From: Salisediminibacterium halotolerans
GTDB lineage: Bacteria > Bacillota > Bacilli > Bacillales > Salisediminibacteriaceae
Length of the DNA: 64,000 nt
Direction of reading: 5' to 3'
NCBI RefSeq assembly: GCF_003814815.1
Contig: NZ_RKQQ01000001.1
Span: forward strand, 372,001-436,000
Part shown: positions 51,723 through 58,593 of the stretch, piece after piece
Layout of the letters: each line of letters begins with the position of its first letter
Numbering within the stretch: the first letter of the stretch is position 1
Position numbers and translations under genes: made by a program
The notes under the pieces: model-generated
The model's database searches: none
What the model was told of the DNA's origin: nothing
What the model saw: the letters and a program-made list of their open reading frames with translations, nothing else

Positions 51723-51866
51723 TTATAAGTCGTTGTCTTCCATGTTGTTTTCCATACCATCGTTCATACCGTCGTTCAATTCTTCGTTATCCACTTCGCC
51801 GCAGGCGCCGAGAAAGCCGACCGCGAGCACACTCGATAATACTGTAAGCATCATTTTCTTTTTCAT
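51723..51866 (-). CDS. 47-residue acidic lipoprotein, copy 2
   Basis: MKKKMMLTVLSSVLAVGFL, then the lipobox LGACGE, then an acidic tail ELNDGMNDGMENNMEDNDL. It is one of a tandem pair with 51915-52058; the last 24 residues of the two are identical and the signal parts differ in a few residues. GAGGCGTTT precedes the ATG. The signal peptide and lipobox make it credible in spite of its length. The function is unknown. Confidence 0.78.
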   Translation of the reverse strand: MKKKMMLTVLSSVLAVGFLGACGEVDNEELNDGMNDGMENNMEDNDL

Positions 51867-51914
51867 TTTTAAACGCCTCCTCAAATTAATTTAATTAATG
51901 ATTACACGTTCAAC

Positions 51915-52058
51915 TTACAAGTCGTTGTCTTCCATGTTGTTTTCCATACCATCGTTCATACCGTCGTTCAGCTCTTCGTTATCCACTTCGCCGCACGCTC
52001 CGAGAAAGCCGATCGCGAGTACGCTCGACAGGAAAGTTAACATCAGTTTGTTTTTCAT
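51915..52058 (-). CDS. 47-residue acidic lipoprotein, copy 1
   Basis: MKNKLMLTFLSSVLAIGFL with lipobox LGACGE and the same acidic tail as the next copy. I take ATG 52058 with GGAGGGATGG upstream; the ATG six bases earlier is too close to the site. The DNA of the mature part is almost unchanged between the copies, so the duplication is recent or kept even by gene conversion. It is the first of the pair in transcription order. Confidence 0.78.
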   Translation of the reverse strand: MKNKLMLTFLSSVLAIGFLGACGEVDNEELNDGMNDGMENNMEDNDL

Positions 52059-52121
52059 CTCCATCCCTCCTCTTTTGTGCTTGCTGATAGATTTATCTGA
52101 CTCGGTGTTTCTATTTCACTT

Positions 52122-52244
52122 TTAACATACTTCAAAACCTTTTGTGGCCATTTCCGACAATCTACCACAATCCTCACACAGAATTTCAAAATTTCCTTTT
52201 ATTGGAATCGGTCTGCGCGGATGTTCACAATTAAAAATGTGCAT
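52122..52244 (-). CDS. 40-residue Cys-rich protein, possible zinc finger
   Basis: The product starts MHIFNCEHPRRPIPIKGNF and continues EILCEDCGRL to a C-terminal Cys. Four Cys and two His in 40 residues, with a C-x2-C knuckle, suggest a small zinc-binding protein. The start is weakly supported (TAGGAAG at 12 bases). It is divergent from sinR, with 91 bases between the starts. I do not recognise the family and a chance frame cannot be excluded, though the regular Cys spacing argues for a gene. Confidence 0.45.
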   Translation of the reverse strand: MHIFNCEHPRRPIPIKGNFEILCEDCGRLSEMATKGFEVC

Positions 52245-52265
52245 TTTTTTTCGCTGCTTCCTAGC

Positions 52266-52293
52266 TGGACTCCGGTTTATATCATGATATACT
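52266..52293 (+). promoter_or_regulatory. Probable sinR promoter with perfect palindrome
   Basis: TGGACT (52266-52271) and TATACT (52288-52293) are 16 bases apart. TATATCATGATATA (52277-52290) is a perfect 14-base palindrome covering the spacer and the -10. It could be an operator for this gene or for the divergent small ORF. Confidence 0.5.
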
Positions 52294-52335
52294 ATATATA
52301 GCACAGACGAAACGTTAGGAAAAAGGAGTGGCCTT

Positions 52336-52671
52336 ATGATTGGCGAACGCGTAAAAAAATACCGCAAAGAAGCAGGACTCACGATCACGCAGCTCGCTGA
52401 ACGGGCCGGTGTTGCAAAATCGTATTTAAGCGCATTGGAACGCAACCTGCAGCAAAACCCGTCGATTGCCTTTTTGGAAAAACTCGCAGCCGAGCTGAAC
52501 ATTAAAGTCGACTATTTAATTAAAGAAAATCCTGATGATGTCACCGATGAAATGGGCGCATCGCTCGATCCGGAATGGGCGAACCTTGTGAAAGAAGCGA
52601 TGCACTCCGGAGTTTCCAAAGATGAGTTTAAGGACTTTCTTGAGTATAATAAATGGAAGATGAAACAGTAA
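52336..52671 (+). CDS. sinR: SinR-like biofilm master regulator
   Basis: A 111-residue protein with the two SinR parts. The N-terminal helix-turn-helix reads MIGERVKKYRKEAGLTITQL, AERAGVAKSYLSALERNLQ and NPSIAFLEKLAAELN. The C-terminal pair of helices that binds SinI reads LDPEWANLVKEAMHSGVSKD and FKDFLEYNKWK. In B. subtilis SinR represses the eps and tapA operons by binding GTTCTYT sites. AAAAGGAGTGG precedes the ATG. No sinI gene is found beside it, and a small acidic ORF follows instead. It is the likely regulator of the polysaccharide locus in this window. Confidence 0.93.
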   Translation: MIGERVKKYRKEAGLTITQLAERAGVAKSYLSALERNLQQNPSIAFLEKLAAELNIKVDYLIKENPDDVTDEMGASLDPEWANLVKEAMHSGVSKDEFKDFLEYNKWKMKQ

Positions 52672-52769
52672 AACGAGGAACCGCTCACAAAGGAGTTCAC
52701 CCGCCCGCGGGAAAGCTCCTTTTCTGTTTTACAAAAGCGTGATAATGGAAAATATGGAGGGGATTGACA

Positions 52770-52961
52770 ATGGCTAAAACTGACAACGTTCGCGCTTTTC
52801 GCGAGCTGTATGAACTGATTTTATTTTATGCTGAACAGCGCGATCAGCCGGCGCCGGAAGGATTCGACTTTTACGCCGAGCTCCGCCGCTGTTGCGACGA
52901 ACTGAACCTCGACGCCGACGACCTGATTGACGAATTCGACCTCGATTTTAAGTCTTCGTAA
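52770..52961 (+). CDS. Small acidic protein downstream of sinR
   Basis: A 63-residue protein, helical and acidic, with FRELYELILFYAEQRDQPAP and a very acidic C-terminal half. GGAGGGGATTGAC places the start at ATG 52770. It shows no resemblance to SinI, SlrA or SlrR helices that I can see, but its size and place 98 bases after sinR invite a test as a SinR partner. No signal peptide or membrane segment. Confidence 0.6.
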   Translation: MAKTDNVRAFRELYELILFYAEQRDQPAPEGFDFYAELRRCCDELNLDADDLIDEFDLDFKSS

Positions 52962-52994
52962 TCAACGTTGACATCACACTTTTCAAAAGACCAG

Positions 52995-53131
52995 CGCTTG
53001 GATGAGCCCTCTGCAAACTCGCTTGCCGCGGGCAACGCCTCAGCCTCCTCAGAAGCGAAAACGCTTCTTGTGGGGTCTTCAGCCGTTGCTTTTCCCGCAG
53101 GCGTCGAGTTAGCTCCGGTCTCATCCAAGCG
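52995..53131 (+). repeat. Hairpin repeat, type B copy 3
   Basis: Outer ends CGCTTGGATGAG and CTCATCCAAGCG are perfect complements and differ from the ends of the copy at 9826-9950. Core and inner hairpin (GAAGCG/CGCTTC) match 40727-40862. The 404-base gap 52962-53365 holds this repeat, a type A repeat and a terminator. Confidence 0.85.
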
Positions 53132-53169
53132 TTTTTTTCTTGATGTCATTTTCTTTAGCGAAATTAGCA

Positions 53170-53299
53170 AGCCGCGCATCCACTCCTCCGACGCCTCCGG
53201 GAAAGCAAGAGACGAAGATCCGGATTCGGCGGTCTGAGGCCGCCGAATACTAGCTGAGTCCTTGCCCGGGGCAAGCGGAGGTACGTGGCTGCGCGGCTT
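53170..53299 (-). repeat. Hairpin repeat, type A copy 5
   Basis: Ends AAGCCGCGC and GCGCGGCTT. On the plus strand the inner hairpin is ATTCGGCGG/CCGCCGAAT. The core is the inverted form of 35217-35346. It lies only 38 bases from a type B copy in the opposite orientation. Confidence 0.85.
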
Positions 53300-53329
53300 G
53301 CGTCATTATAATCGTCCGTCAACACAATA

Positions 53330-53361
53330 ACGCGCGGCCGGATTCCGGCTGCGCGTTTTTT
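53330..53361 (+). terminator. Intrinsic terminator facing the capA-like gene
   Basis: ACGCGCGGCCG pairs with CGGCTGCGCGT (one mismatch) and six T follow on the plus strand. On the minus strand it could also end the capA-like gene, whose stop is 5 bases away. Confidence 0.8.
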
Positions 53362-53365
53362 GCGG

Positions 53366-54667
53366 TCAGAGCAGAACCTCGCCGGTGCCGTCGGCGTGGA
53401 CGGTGATCTCGGTGCCAAACGGCGCGGACAGCTCCTTGAGTTTTTCGACCGGCCCCGCGTCATGCGTCCGCTTCGGCCATCCGCGCTGTGAGCGCGGTTC
53501 GCCGTAGCCGAGCGCGATCGGGTAGAGGCGGATCGCCGTGACGGCGCCGGCGGTCATTTCCCACACCGGGATCACCGACTCCCATACGTCCGGGTTGTAA
53601 GCAAGGCCTTTGCCGCCGGTACTCCTCGCGTCAAACGCGGCAGAAACCGGCGTATCAACCGGCAGCCCGTACTGCTGGAAAAAATCCGCCGGCAAGTCCG
53701 GGACCGTCTCGTTTTGAAAAATAAAATTGCCGAGGCTGTAAAAGATCGGTTTGCCGGCGTACAGTTCGATCCCGCGCAAAATGTGCGGACCGTGGCCGAT
53801 AACGGCATCAGCGCCGGCATCGATCACGGCGCGGGCGGCTTCTGTGAAAAAGTCGGCCGGCGCCGCTTTGTCTTCGCCGGCCATTTCGTGCGAGTGAATG
53901 CTTACGAGCACCGCATCCGCTTCGCCTTTCGCCCCGGCGACGAGCTTCTCCAGCCGCTCGCGGTCTTCAGGCAGGACGCGGCGGGCCGTGCCGGGGGTCT
54001 TTGCCGCTTCGAAGACGGCATCGCCGATGTAAATGCGTTCGCCCGGCCCGTCATCAGCGGCGATGAACCCTTCTTTTTTCAGCAGGTTGCGATCGGCGTT
54101 AATGTCGGTTTCGGCTGCGGCGTTGGCGAGATGCTCGGCGGTTTCCGGTGTGACGCGATGGACGGTTTGATAACGGAGCGGATGGACGCCGGGGCGCCCG
54201 GGCACCGTGGCGGTCGGATCGCCGGCGCGCCAGGACGGGTGAAAGGTCGAGGTGCAGGCGATCAGCGCGGTGCGTCCGCCGGCGCTTTCGTGAAAGACCG
54301 GGGCAGCGGCAGCGCGCAAATTTTCGCCGGCGCCGGTGTAGCGGATGGCGCGCGCCTTCATGTGGCGCTCGGTCGCGGCGAGGCCCGCGATTGAATAATC
54401 GAGGGTGTGATTCGTCGCGGCGTTAAACAAGTTAAAGCCGTAGCTCGTTAAATCGTCGAGCACGCCGGGTTCGCTCATCGCCCACGTCCCCCCGCTGTAG
54501 GCGGACGGTATGCCTTCGCGGTCGTGCACGGTCGTCTCAAGGTTGGCAAAACGGACGTCGGCGGTATTTAACAGCCGGGCGATTTCACGGACGCGCGGGT
54601 CTTTGTCCGGCAGACGCCGGGTGATAAAACAGTCGCCCGCGGCCGCGAAAGTGATGCGCTTGTCCAT
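53366..54667 (-). CDS. CapA-family protein (PGA_cap metallophosphatase fold)
   Basis: A 433-residue protein of the CapA/PgsA family. Metal-site motifs are FAAAGDCFITRRLPD, RFANLETTVHD, FNAATNHTLDY and IGHGPHILRG with YSLGNFIF. CapA proper works in poly-gamma-glutamate export and has a membrane anchor; none is seen here, and pgsB and pgsC are absent. It may therefore be a cytoplasmic phosphoesterase. It is 51 bases after the nitroreductase gene of the operon upstream and could be co-transcribed with it. GGAGGAGCC precedes the ATG. Confidence 0.85.
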   Translation of the reverse strand: MDKRITFAAAGDCFITRRLPDKDPRVREIARLLNTADVRFANLETTVHDREGIPSAYSGGTWAMSEPGVLDDLTSYGFNLFNAATNHTLDYSIAGLAATERHMKARAIRYTGAGENLRAAAAPVFHESAGGRTALIACTSTFHPSWRAGDPTATVPGRPGVHPLRYQTVHRVTPETAEHLANAAAETDINADRNLLKKEGFIAADDGPGERIYIGDAVFEAAKTPGTARRVLPEDRERLEKLVAGAKGEADAVLVSIHSHEMAGEDKAAPADFFTEAARAVIDAGADAVIGHGPHILRGIELYAGKPIFYSLGNFIFQNETVPDLPADFFQQYGLPVDTPVSAAFDARSTGGKGLAYNPDVWESVIPVWEMTAGAVTAIRLYPIALGYGEPRSQRGWPKRTHDAGPVEKLKELSAPFGTEITVHADGTGEVLL

Positions 54668-54718
54668 ACGGCTCCTCCTTTGAGCGCAAGCCGCCGTAAC
54701 ACGTCGGCTTGCAGCGAT

Positions 54719-55468
54719 TTATTTCAGGGCAAATCCTTGTTCCGTTAAAAAGGTTGTCACTTCCGGGCGGCGTACTTTCGCAAAATAATCGCTCATTTGC
54801 TTTGACCAGCTGATCTCTTTTTGGTTCGCGCTTCGCGTCTGATAATAATGCGCCATTTCTTCGTCGTAGTTTTTCCGCCCGTCAATAAACGGTTTTTCGC
54901 AATATGTGTTCGTATGCAAAATCATCTCGAGCGGCAGGCGCGGTTTTTGTTCCGGCACTTCAGCCGCATAACCGAGGCACAGACCCATGACGGGAAACGT
55001 GTAGCGCGGCAAGTCAAGGCAGTCGCGCACGTCGCGGGGATGATTGCGTATGCCGCCGATCATCACGCCGCCGAGGCCGAAGCTTTCTGCGGCCGTCAGC
55101 GCGTTTTGCGCCGCAAGTGCGGCGTCGACTGTGCCGACGAGGACATTTTCCGTTTCGTCGATCTGAAAATCGCTGTCTTCTTCAATGCAGACGTGCTCGT
55201 GCTTCCAAAAGTCGGCGACGAACACGAGGAAAACCGGCGCTTCGTTAACGTACTGCTGTCCGCCGGCGACGCGTGCGAGCGTTGCGCGTTTGTCCGGATC
55301 GGTGACATGGACGATGCTGTACGCCTGGACGTGATGCGAACTCGGCGCCCGCTGCGCGGCGAAAATTATTTCTCGAAACGTCGCGTCATCGACCGGCTGA
55401 TCGGTAAACTGGCGGATCGAACGGTGATTTTTCATCAGCTGAACGGTTTGAGGTAATTCATGTGCCAT
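54719..55468 (-). CDS. Flavin nitroreductase, NfsA/NfrA-like
   Basis: A 249-residue FMN-dependent NAD(P)H oxidoreductase. HRSIRQFTDQPVDDATFREI is the family start with its FMN-binding Arg and Ser, and FGLGGVMIGGIRNHPRDVRD is the second FMN region. The C-terminal Lys/Arg-rich segment is like NfsA. It overlaps the amidohydrolase gene by 11 bases, so it belongs to the operon. In uracil catabolism a nitroreductase-family enzyme (RutE) reduces malonic semialdehyde; whether this one acts on an aldehyde, a flavin or a quinone is open. Confidence 0.9.
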   Translation of the reverse strand: MAHELPQTVQLMKNHRSIRQFTDQPVDDATFREIIFAAQRAPSSHHVQAYSIVHVTDPDKRATLARVAGGQQYVNEAPVFLVFVADFWKHEHVCIEEDSDFQIDETENVLVGTVDAALAAQNALTAAESFGLGGVMIGGIRNHPRDVRDCLDLPRYTFPVMGLCLGYAAEVPEQKPRLPLEMILHTNTYCEKPFIDGRKNYDEEMAHYYQTRSANQKEISWSKQMSDYFAKVRRPEVTTFLTEQGFALK

Positions 55469-56876
55469 AAATCTTTGCTCCTTTGTTTCCCGGCGTCACA
55501 AGCTCTCCTGTGCCGGTTTCTTTCAGTTCTCCGTCTTGCATAACGGTGTTGCCGCGGACGATCGTCATGACCGGCCAGCCTTTGACGTGAAACCCGTCGT
55601 AGGCGGTCACCTTGCTTTTGCTGTGCAAGTTTTTCCGCTGGATCGGCGCTTCTTTCAGCATATCGACGATCGTTATATCGGCATCTGTCCCCGGGACGAG
55701 CGTTCCTTTCCGGTCTTCAAAGCCGAACAGGCGCGCCGGATTTTCCGCCAGCAGCCGGGCGACATCGTTTAAGGATATCTTCCCTTCGCTCGCCGCATTT
55801 AACACGAGCGGCGCGAGCGTTTCCACCCCGCACATGCCGGCGGGAATTTCCCAGAGGCTCCCGTCTTTTTCCTCTTCGGTGTGCGGCGCGTGATCGGAAC
55901 AAATGTGCGAAATCGTCCCGTCCGCGACGTGCTGCCAAATCTCTTCACGGTCCGCCGCTGTTTTCACCGGCGGATACACTTTCATTTTCGCTCCGATCGT
56001 GTCATAATCTTCCGCCGCTAAAAATAAATAGTGCGGACACGTTTCCACCGTGACCGGAAGCCCTTCCTGTTGGGCGGCGCGGATCCGTTTCAGCGATTCG
56101 CCGGCGCTGACGTGCAAAATGTGCAAGCGCACGCCCGTCGCGCGGGCCATATCAATTCCCGCCTGCACGGTCAGCACTTCGGCGAGCTGCGGACGGCCCG
56201 CGATGAGATCGTCGTACGTCGTGCCGCCGCGCGCCTCGACCTCGCCGGTCAGCGTTTGGATCAAATCGTTGTTTTCCGCATGAACGGCAAAGACCCGGCC
56301 GGTGTCGGCGACGTTTTGCATCATTTTGTACACTTCGCCGTCATGAAACGGCGGAATCACCTTTTCCATCCCGGGCTTGTAGTTGTACATCAGCTGATAC
56401 GTCTCTTCGTGCACCGCGTAGCCCCAAAAAAACTTAAACGCCGCGACGCCTTTATCATCGAGCGGAGCGATATCCGTTTCATTTAAATGGCCGAGGCAAA
56501 TGCCCCAGAGCGCAAAATCAACCGACGCCTGCGCCTCAAGATGCGCGTGCTGGCGCTCGAAATTCGCCGCGTTGTTGACGGGCGGATTCGTATTCGGCAT
56601 TTCAAACACCGTCGTAATGCCCCCGGCAGCCGCCGCCTGTGTCGAGTGGGTGAAATCTTCTTTATACGTCGGTCCGGGATCGCGCGAATGAATGTGCGTG
56701 TCGATAAAACCGGGGAAGACAAACTTCCCCGTCGCATCGACGTCTTCGTCAATCTCGCCGGCAAGTTCTTCCGTTGTCACCGCAGCAATTTTCCCGTCGC
56801 TCACGTAAATATCCGCTAAAAACGTATCCTTCGCAGTCACGACCGTGCCGTTTTTTATCCGCTTTTGCCATGCCAT
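55458..56876 (-). CDS. Dihydroorotase/dihydropyrimidinase-family cyclic amidohydrolase
   Basis: A 472-residue metal-dependent amidohydrolase. The first metal motif reads DTHIHSRDPGPTYKEDF: H-x-H-x-R, where the Arg in dihydroorotases holds the substrate carboxylate. MPNTNPPVNN offers the matching Asn. In contrast GVAAFKFFWGY supplies a bridging Lys in the manner of allantoinase and hydantoinase, and AVHAENNDL, LHILHVSAGES and SHICSDHAPHTEEEK give the other ligands. The length is also closer to dihydropyrimidinase than to PyrC. Neighbouring PyrD-, PyrK- and carbamoylase-like genes point to opening of dihydroorotate or a similar ring. It overlaps the PyrD-like gene by 22 bases. Confidence 0.88.
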   Translation of the reverse strand: MAWQKRIKNGTVVTAKDTFLADIYVSDGKIAAVTTEELAGEIDEDVDATGKFVFPGFIDTHIHSRDPGPTYKEDFTHSTQAAAAGGITTVFEMPNTNPPVNNAANFERQHAHLEAQASVDFALWGICLGHLNETDIAPLDDKGVAAFKFFWGYAVHEETYQLMYNYKPGMEKVIPPFHDGEVYKMMQNVADTGRVFAVHAENNDLIQTLTGEVEARGGTTYDDLIAGRPQLAEVLTVQAGIDMARATGVRLHILHVSAGESLKRIRAAQQEGLPVTVETCPHYLFLAAEDYDTIGAKMKVYPPVKTAADREEIWQHVADGTISHICSDHAPHTEEEKDGSLWEIPAGMCGVETLAPLVLNAASEGKISLNDVARLLAENPARLFGFEDRKGTLVPGTDADITIVDMLKEAPIQRKNLHSKSKVTAYDGFHVKGWPVMTIVRGNTVMQDGELKETGTGELVTPGNKGAKIYGT

Positions 56877-57811
56877 AATACCCCGCCTTCCTGCGGCTTC
56901 ATCTTCACGCCGCCGATCAGTTCATGAATATCGTTCACTCCGTGCCGCGTCATGTAATCGCGGATTTCTTCCGTAATATCAGTCAGAGCGGTCGGGTTGA
57001 GAAAACTCGCGGTGCCGACTTGCACGCACGTTGCGCCGGCGAGGATCATTTCGATCGCGTCGCGCCCGTTCATCACGCCGCCGCAGCCGATAATCGGAAT
57101 CGTCGTCACTTGCGCAGTTTGGTAAACCATCCGGACGATAATCGGTTTTACTGCCGGGCCGGACAGCCCGCCCATATTGTTGCCGATCAGCGGTTCGCGC
57201 GTTTCCGGGTCGATCGCCATCGCGAGAAACGTATTCGCGACGGTCAATCCGTCGGCGCCGGCGTTTTCTGCCGCGCGGGCGATTTCTTGGATGCTCGTCA
57301 CGTTCGGCGTCAGTTTCGCGATCAGCGGAATGTCTGTCACCGCGCGGGCGCGGGAAATCAGTTCGTACGTTACATCTTTATCCATCCCGAATGCGAGCCC
57401 GTTCGCTTTTAAGTTCGGGCAGGAAATGTTTAATTCGAGCGCGTCGATTTCGGGCTGCGCCGCGAGTTTCTCGGTCATTTCGATAAATTCGTCAATATCC
57501 TCCGCGGAGATGCTTGCGATCAGCGGCGTCTCGTAGCGGGCGAACTGCGGAATGATTTTTTCAATAAAAACGTCAACACCCTTCGACTGAATGCCGATTG
57601 AATTGATCATCCCGCCGTACGTTTCACAAACGCGCGGCGTCGAGTTGCCCGGCTGCGGTTTTTTCGTGATGCTTTTCGGGACGAGCGCGCCGATCTGGTT
57701 AAAATCAACAGCCGCTTCCATTTCCGGGCCGAACGCGCCCGATGCCGGCATTACCGGTGTTTTCAGCGTCAGCGAACCGATCGATACGGCCATTCCGTCT
57801 GCGTTTGTCAT
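56855..57811 (-). CDS. Class 1B dihydroorotate dehydrogenase catalytic subunit homologue
   Basis: A 318-residue FMN TIM-barrel enzyme. ELNISCPNLKANGLAFG is the class 1B signature, IAKLTPNVTSIQEIARA and NNMGGLSGPAVKPI bind FMN and substrate, and GCGGVMNGRDAIEM binds phosphate. Class 1B enzymes pair with PyrK and NAD. It lacks the C-terminal iron-sulphur domain of dihydropyrimidine dehydrogenase PreA. It overlaps the PyrK-like gene as ATGA. Because it is embedded with carbamoylase and TRAP genes and without pyrimidine synthesis genes, it may run in the reductive direction, orotate to dihydroorotate, or act on a related ring. Confidence 0.92.
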   Translation of the reverse strand: MTNADGMAVSIGSLTLKTPVMPASGAFGPEMEAAVDFNQIGALVPKSITKKPQPGNSTPRVCETYGGMINSIGIQSKGVDVFIEKIIPQFARYETPLIASISAEDIDEFIEMTEKLAAQPEIDALELNISCPNLKANGLAFGMDKDVTYELISRARAVTDIPLIAKLTPNVTSIQEIARAAENAGADGLTVANTFLAMAIDPETREPLIGNNMGGLSGPAVKPIIVRMVYQTAQVTTIPIIGCGGVMNGRDAIEMILAGATCVQVGTASFLNPTALTDITEEIRDYMTRHGVNDIHELIGGVKMKPQEGGVLWHGKSG

Positions 57812-58593
57812 GAAATCACTACCTTTTCCAACGGGAAGACCGGCCCTTCATAACAAACGCGGACCGATTGTTCTTCGCCGTTTTCAATAATTGGCGAGAC
57901 ACAAGAAAAACAGGCGCCCATTGCACAGCCCATTTGTTCTTCAAGGGCAATTTCGCCGGATAATCCGTACTCGTCGAGCAGCCGCTGGTTTAAGCGCGAC
58001 AGCCGGCGCGAACCGCAGGTATACAGCTGTTCGACGCCGTTTTCCTCGATCAGCCGGCGCATCATCCGTTCCACGTCGGCGACATCGCTCGTGCCGTCTT
58101 CTTCAGTCACTTTGTAGACAGTCACGCCGAGTTCGGTGAGCATCTCGGCGGATAATAAATCGTCGCGGGAACGGGCGCTCAATATCGCCGTGCAGCCGAC
58201 ACCTTTTTCGGCCGCATCTTGCGCGAGGGCAGCGAGTGTCGCCACACCGACACCGCGGGCGGTTAAGAGAATTTCGTTGGTCTCAGCCGAGAGGTTGAAG
58301 CCGTGGCCGAGCGGGCCGAGCAGATCGGCCGTTTCGCCCGGTTTCATTTTTGTCATTTCGATTGTGCCCATCCCTTTGACGAGATAGAGAAATTCGAGGG
58401 TGTCATTGTCTTCGTTGATGCGATAAATGCTGAGCGGCCGGCGTAAAAACGGGCTCAACTCCGCCGTTGTGCGAATGTGGAAAAATTGCCCCGGGTCAAT
58501 CGTTTCTTCGATTTCTGTCATATCGAGCGTCATGTGCCAGTAACGGGATGAAATTTGCACGTTCGACAAAATCGGCAAATGATGCTGTTTCAT
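57808..58593 (-). CDS. PyrK-like FAD/[2Fe-2S] electron-transfer subunit
   Basis: A 261-residue partner of the PyrD-like enzyme. The FAD-binding R-x-Y-[ST] type region is FLRRPLSIYRINED, the nucleotide part is ILLTARGVGVATLAALAQ, and the [2Fe-2S] ligands lie in GCAMGACFSCVSPI with the last Cys in VRVCYEGP. I take ATG 58593, with AAAGGAGGT upstream; the frame runs on to 58638 into the previous gene. The start overlaps the carbamoylase stop by one base. It should link NAD(H) to the FMN subunit. Confidence 0.93.
   Translation of the reverse strand: MKQHHLPILSNVQISSRYWHMTLDMTEIEETIDPGQFFHIRTTAELSPFLRRPLSIYRINEDNDTLEFLYLVKGMGTIEMTKMKPGETADLLGPLGHGFNLSAETNEILLTARGVGVATLAALAQDAAEKGVGCTAILSARSRDDLLSAEMLTELGVTVYKVTEEDGTSDVADVERMMRRLIEENGVEQLYTCGSRRLSRLNQRLLDEYGLSGEIALEEQMGCAMGACFSCVSPIIENGEEQSVRVCYEGPVFPLEKVVIS

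Noticed and set aside
52245-52502. N-terminal extension of the 40-residue ORF to 126 residues across sinR
   Set aside because: It would run antisense through the sinR helix-turn-helix; only the last 40 codons lie outside sinR and show a Cys pattern.
53366-54667. Poly-gamma-glutamate capsule locus
   Set aside because: Only a CapA-family protein is present, without PgsB/PgsC and without a membrane anchor.
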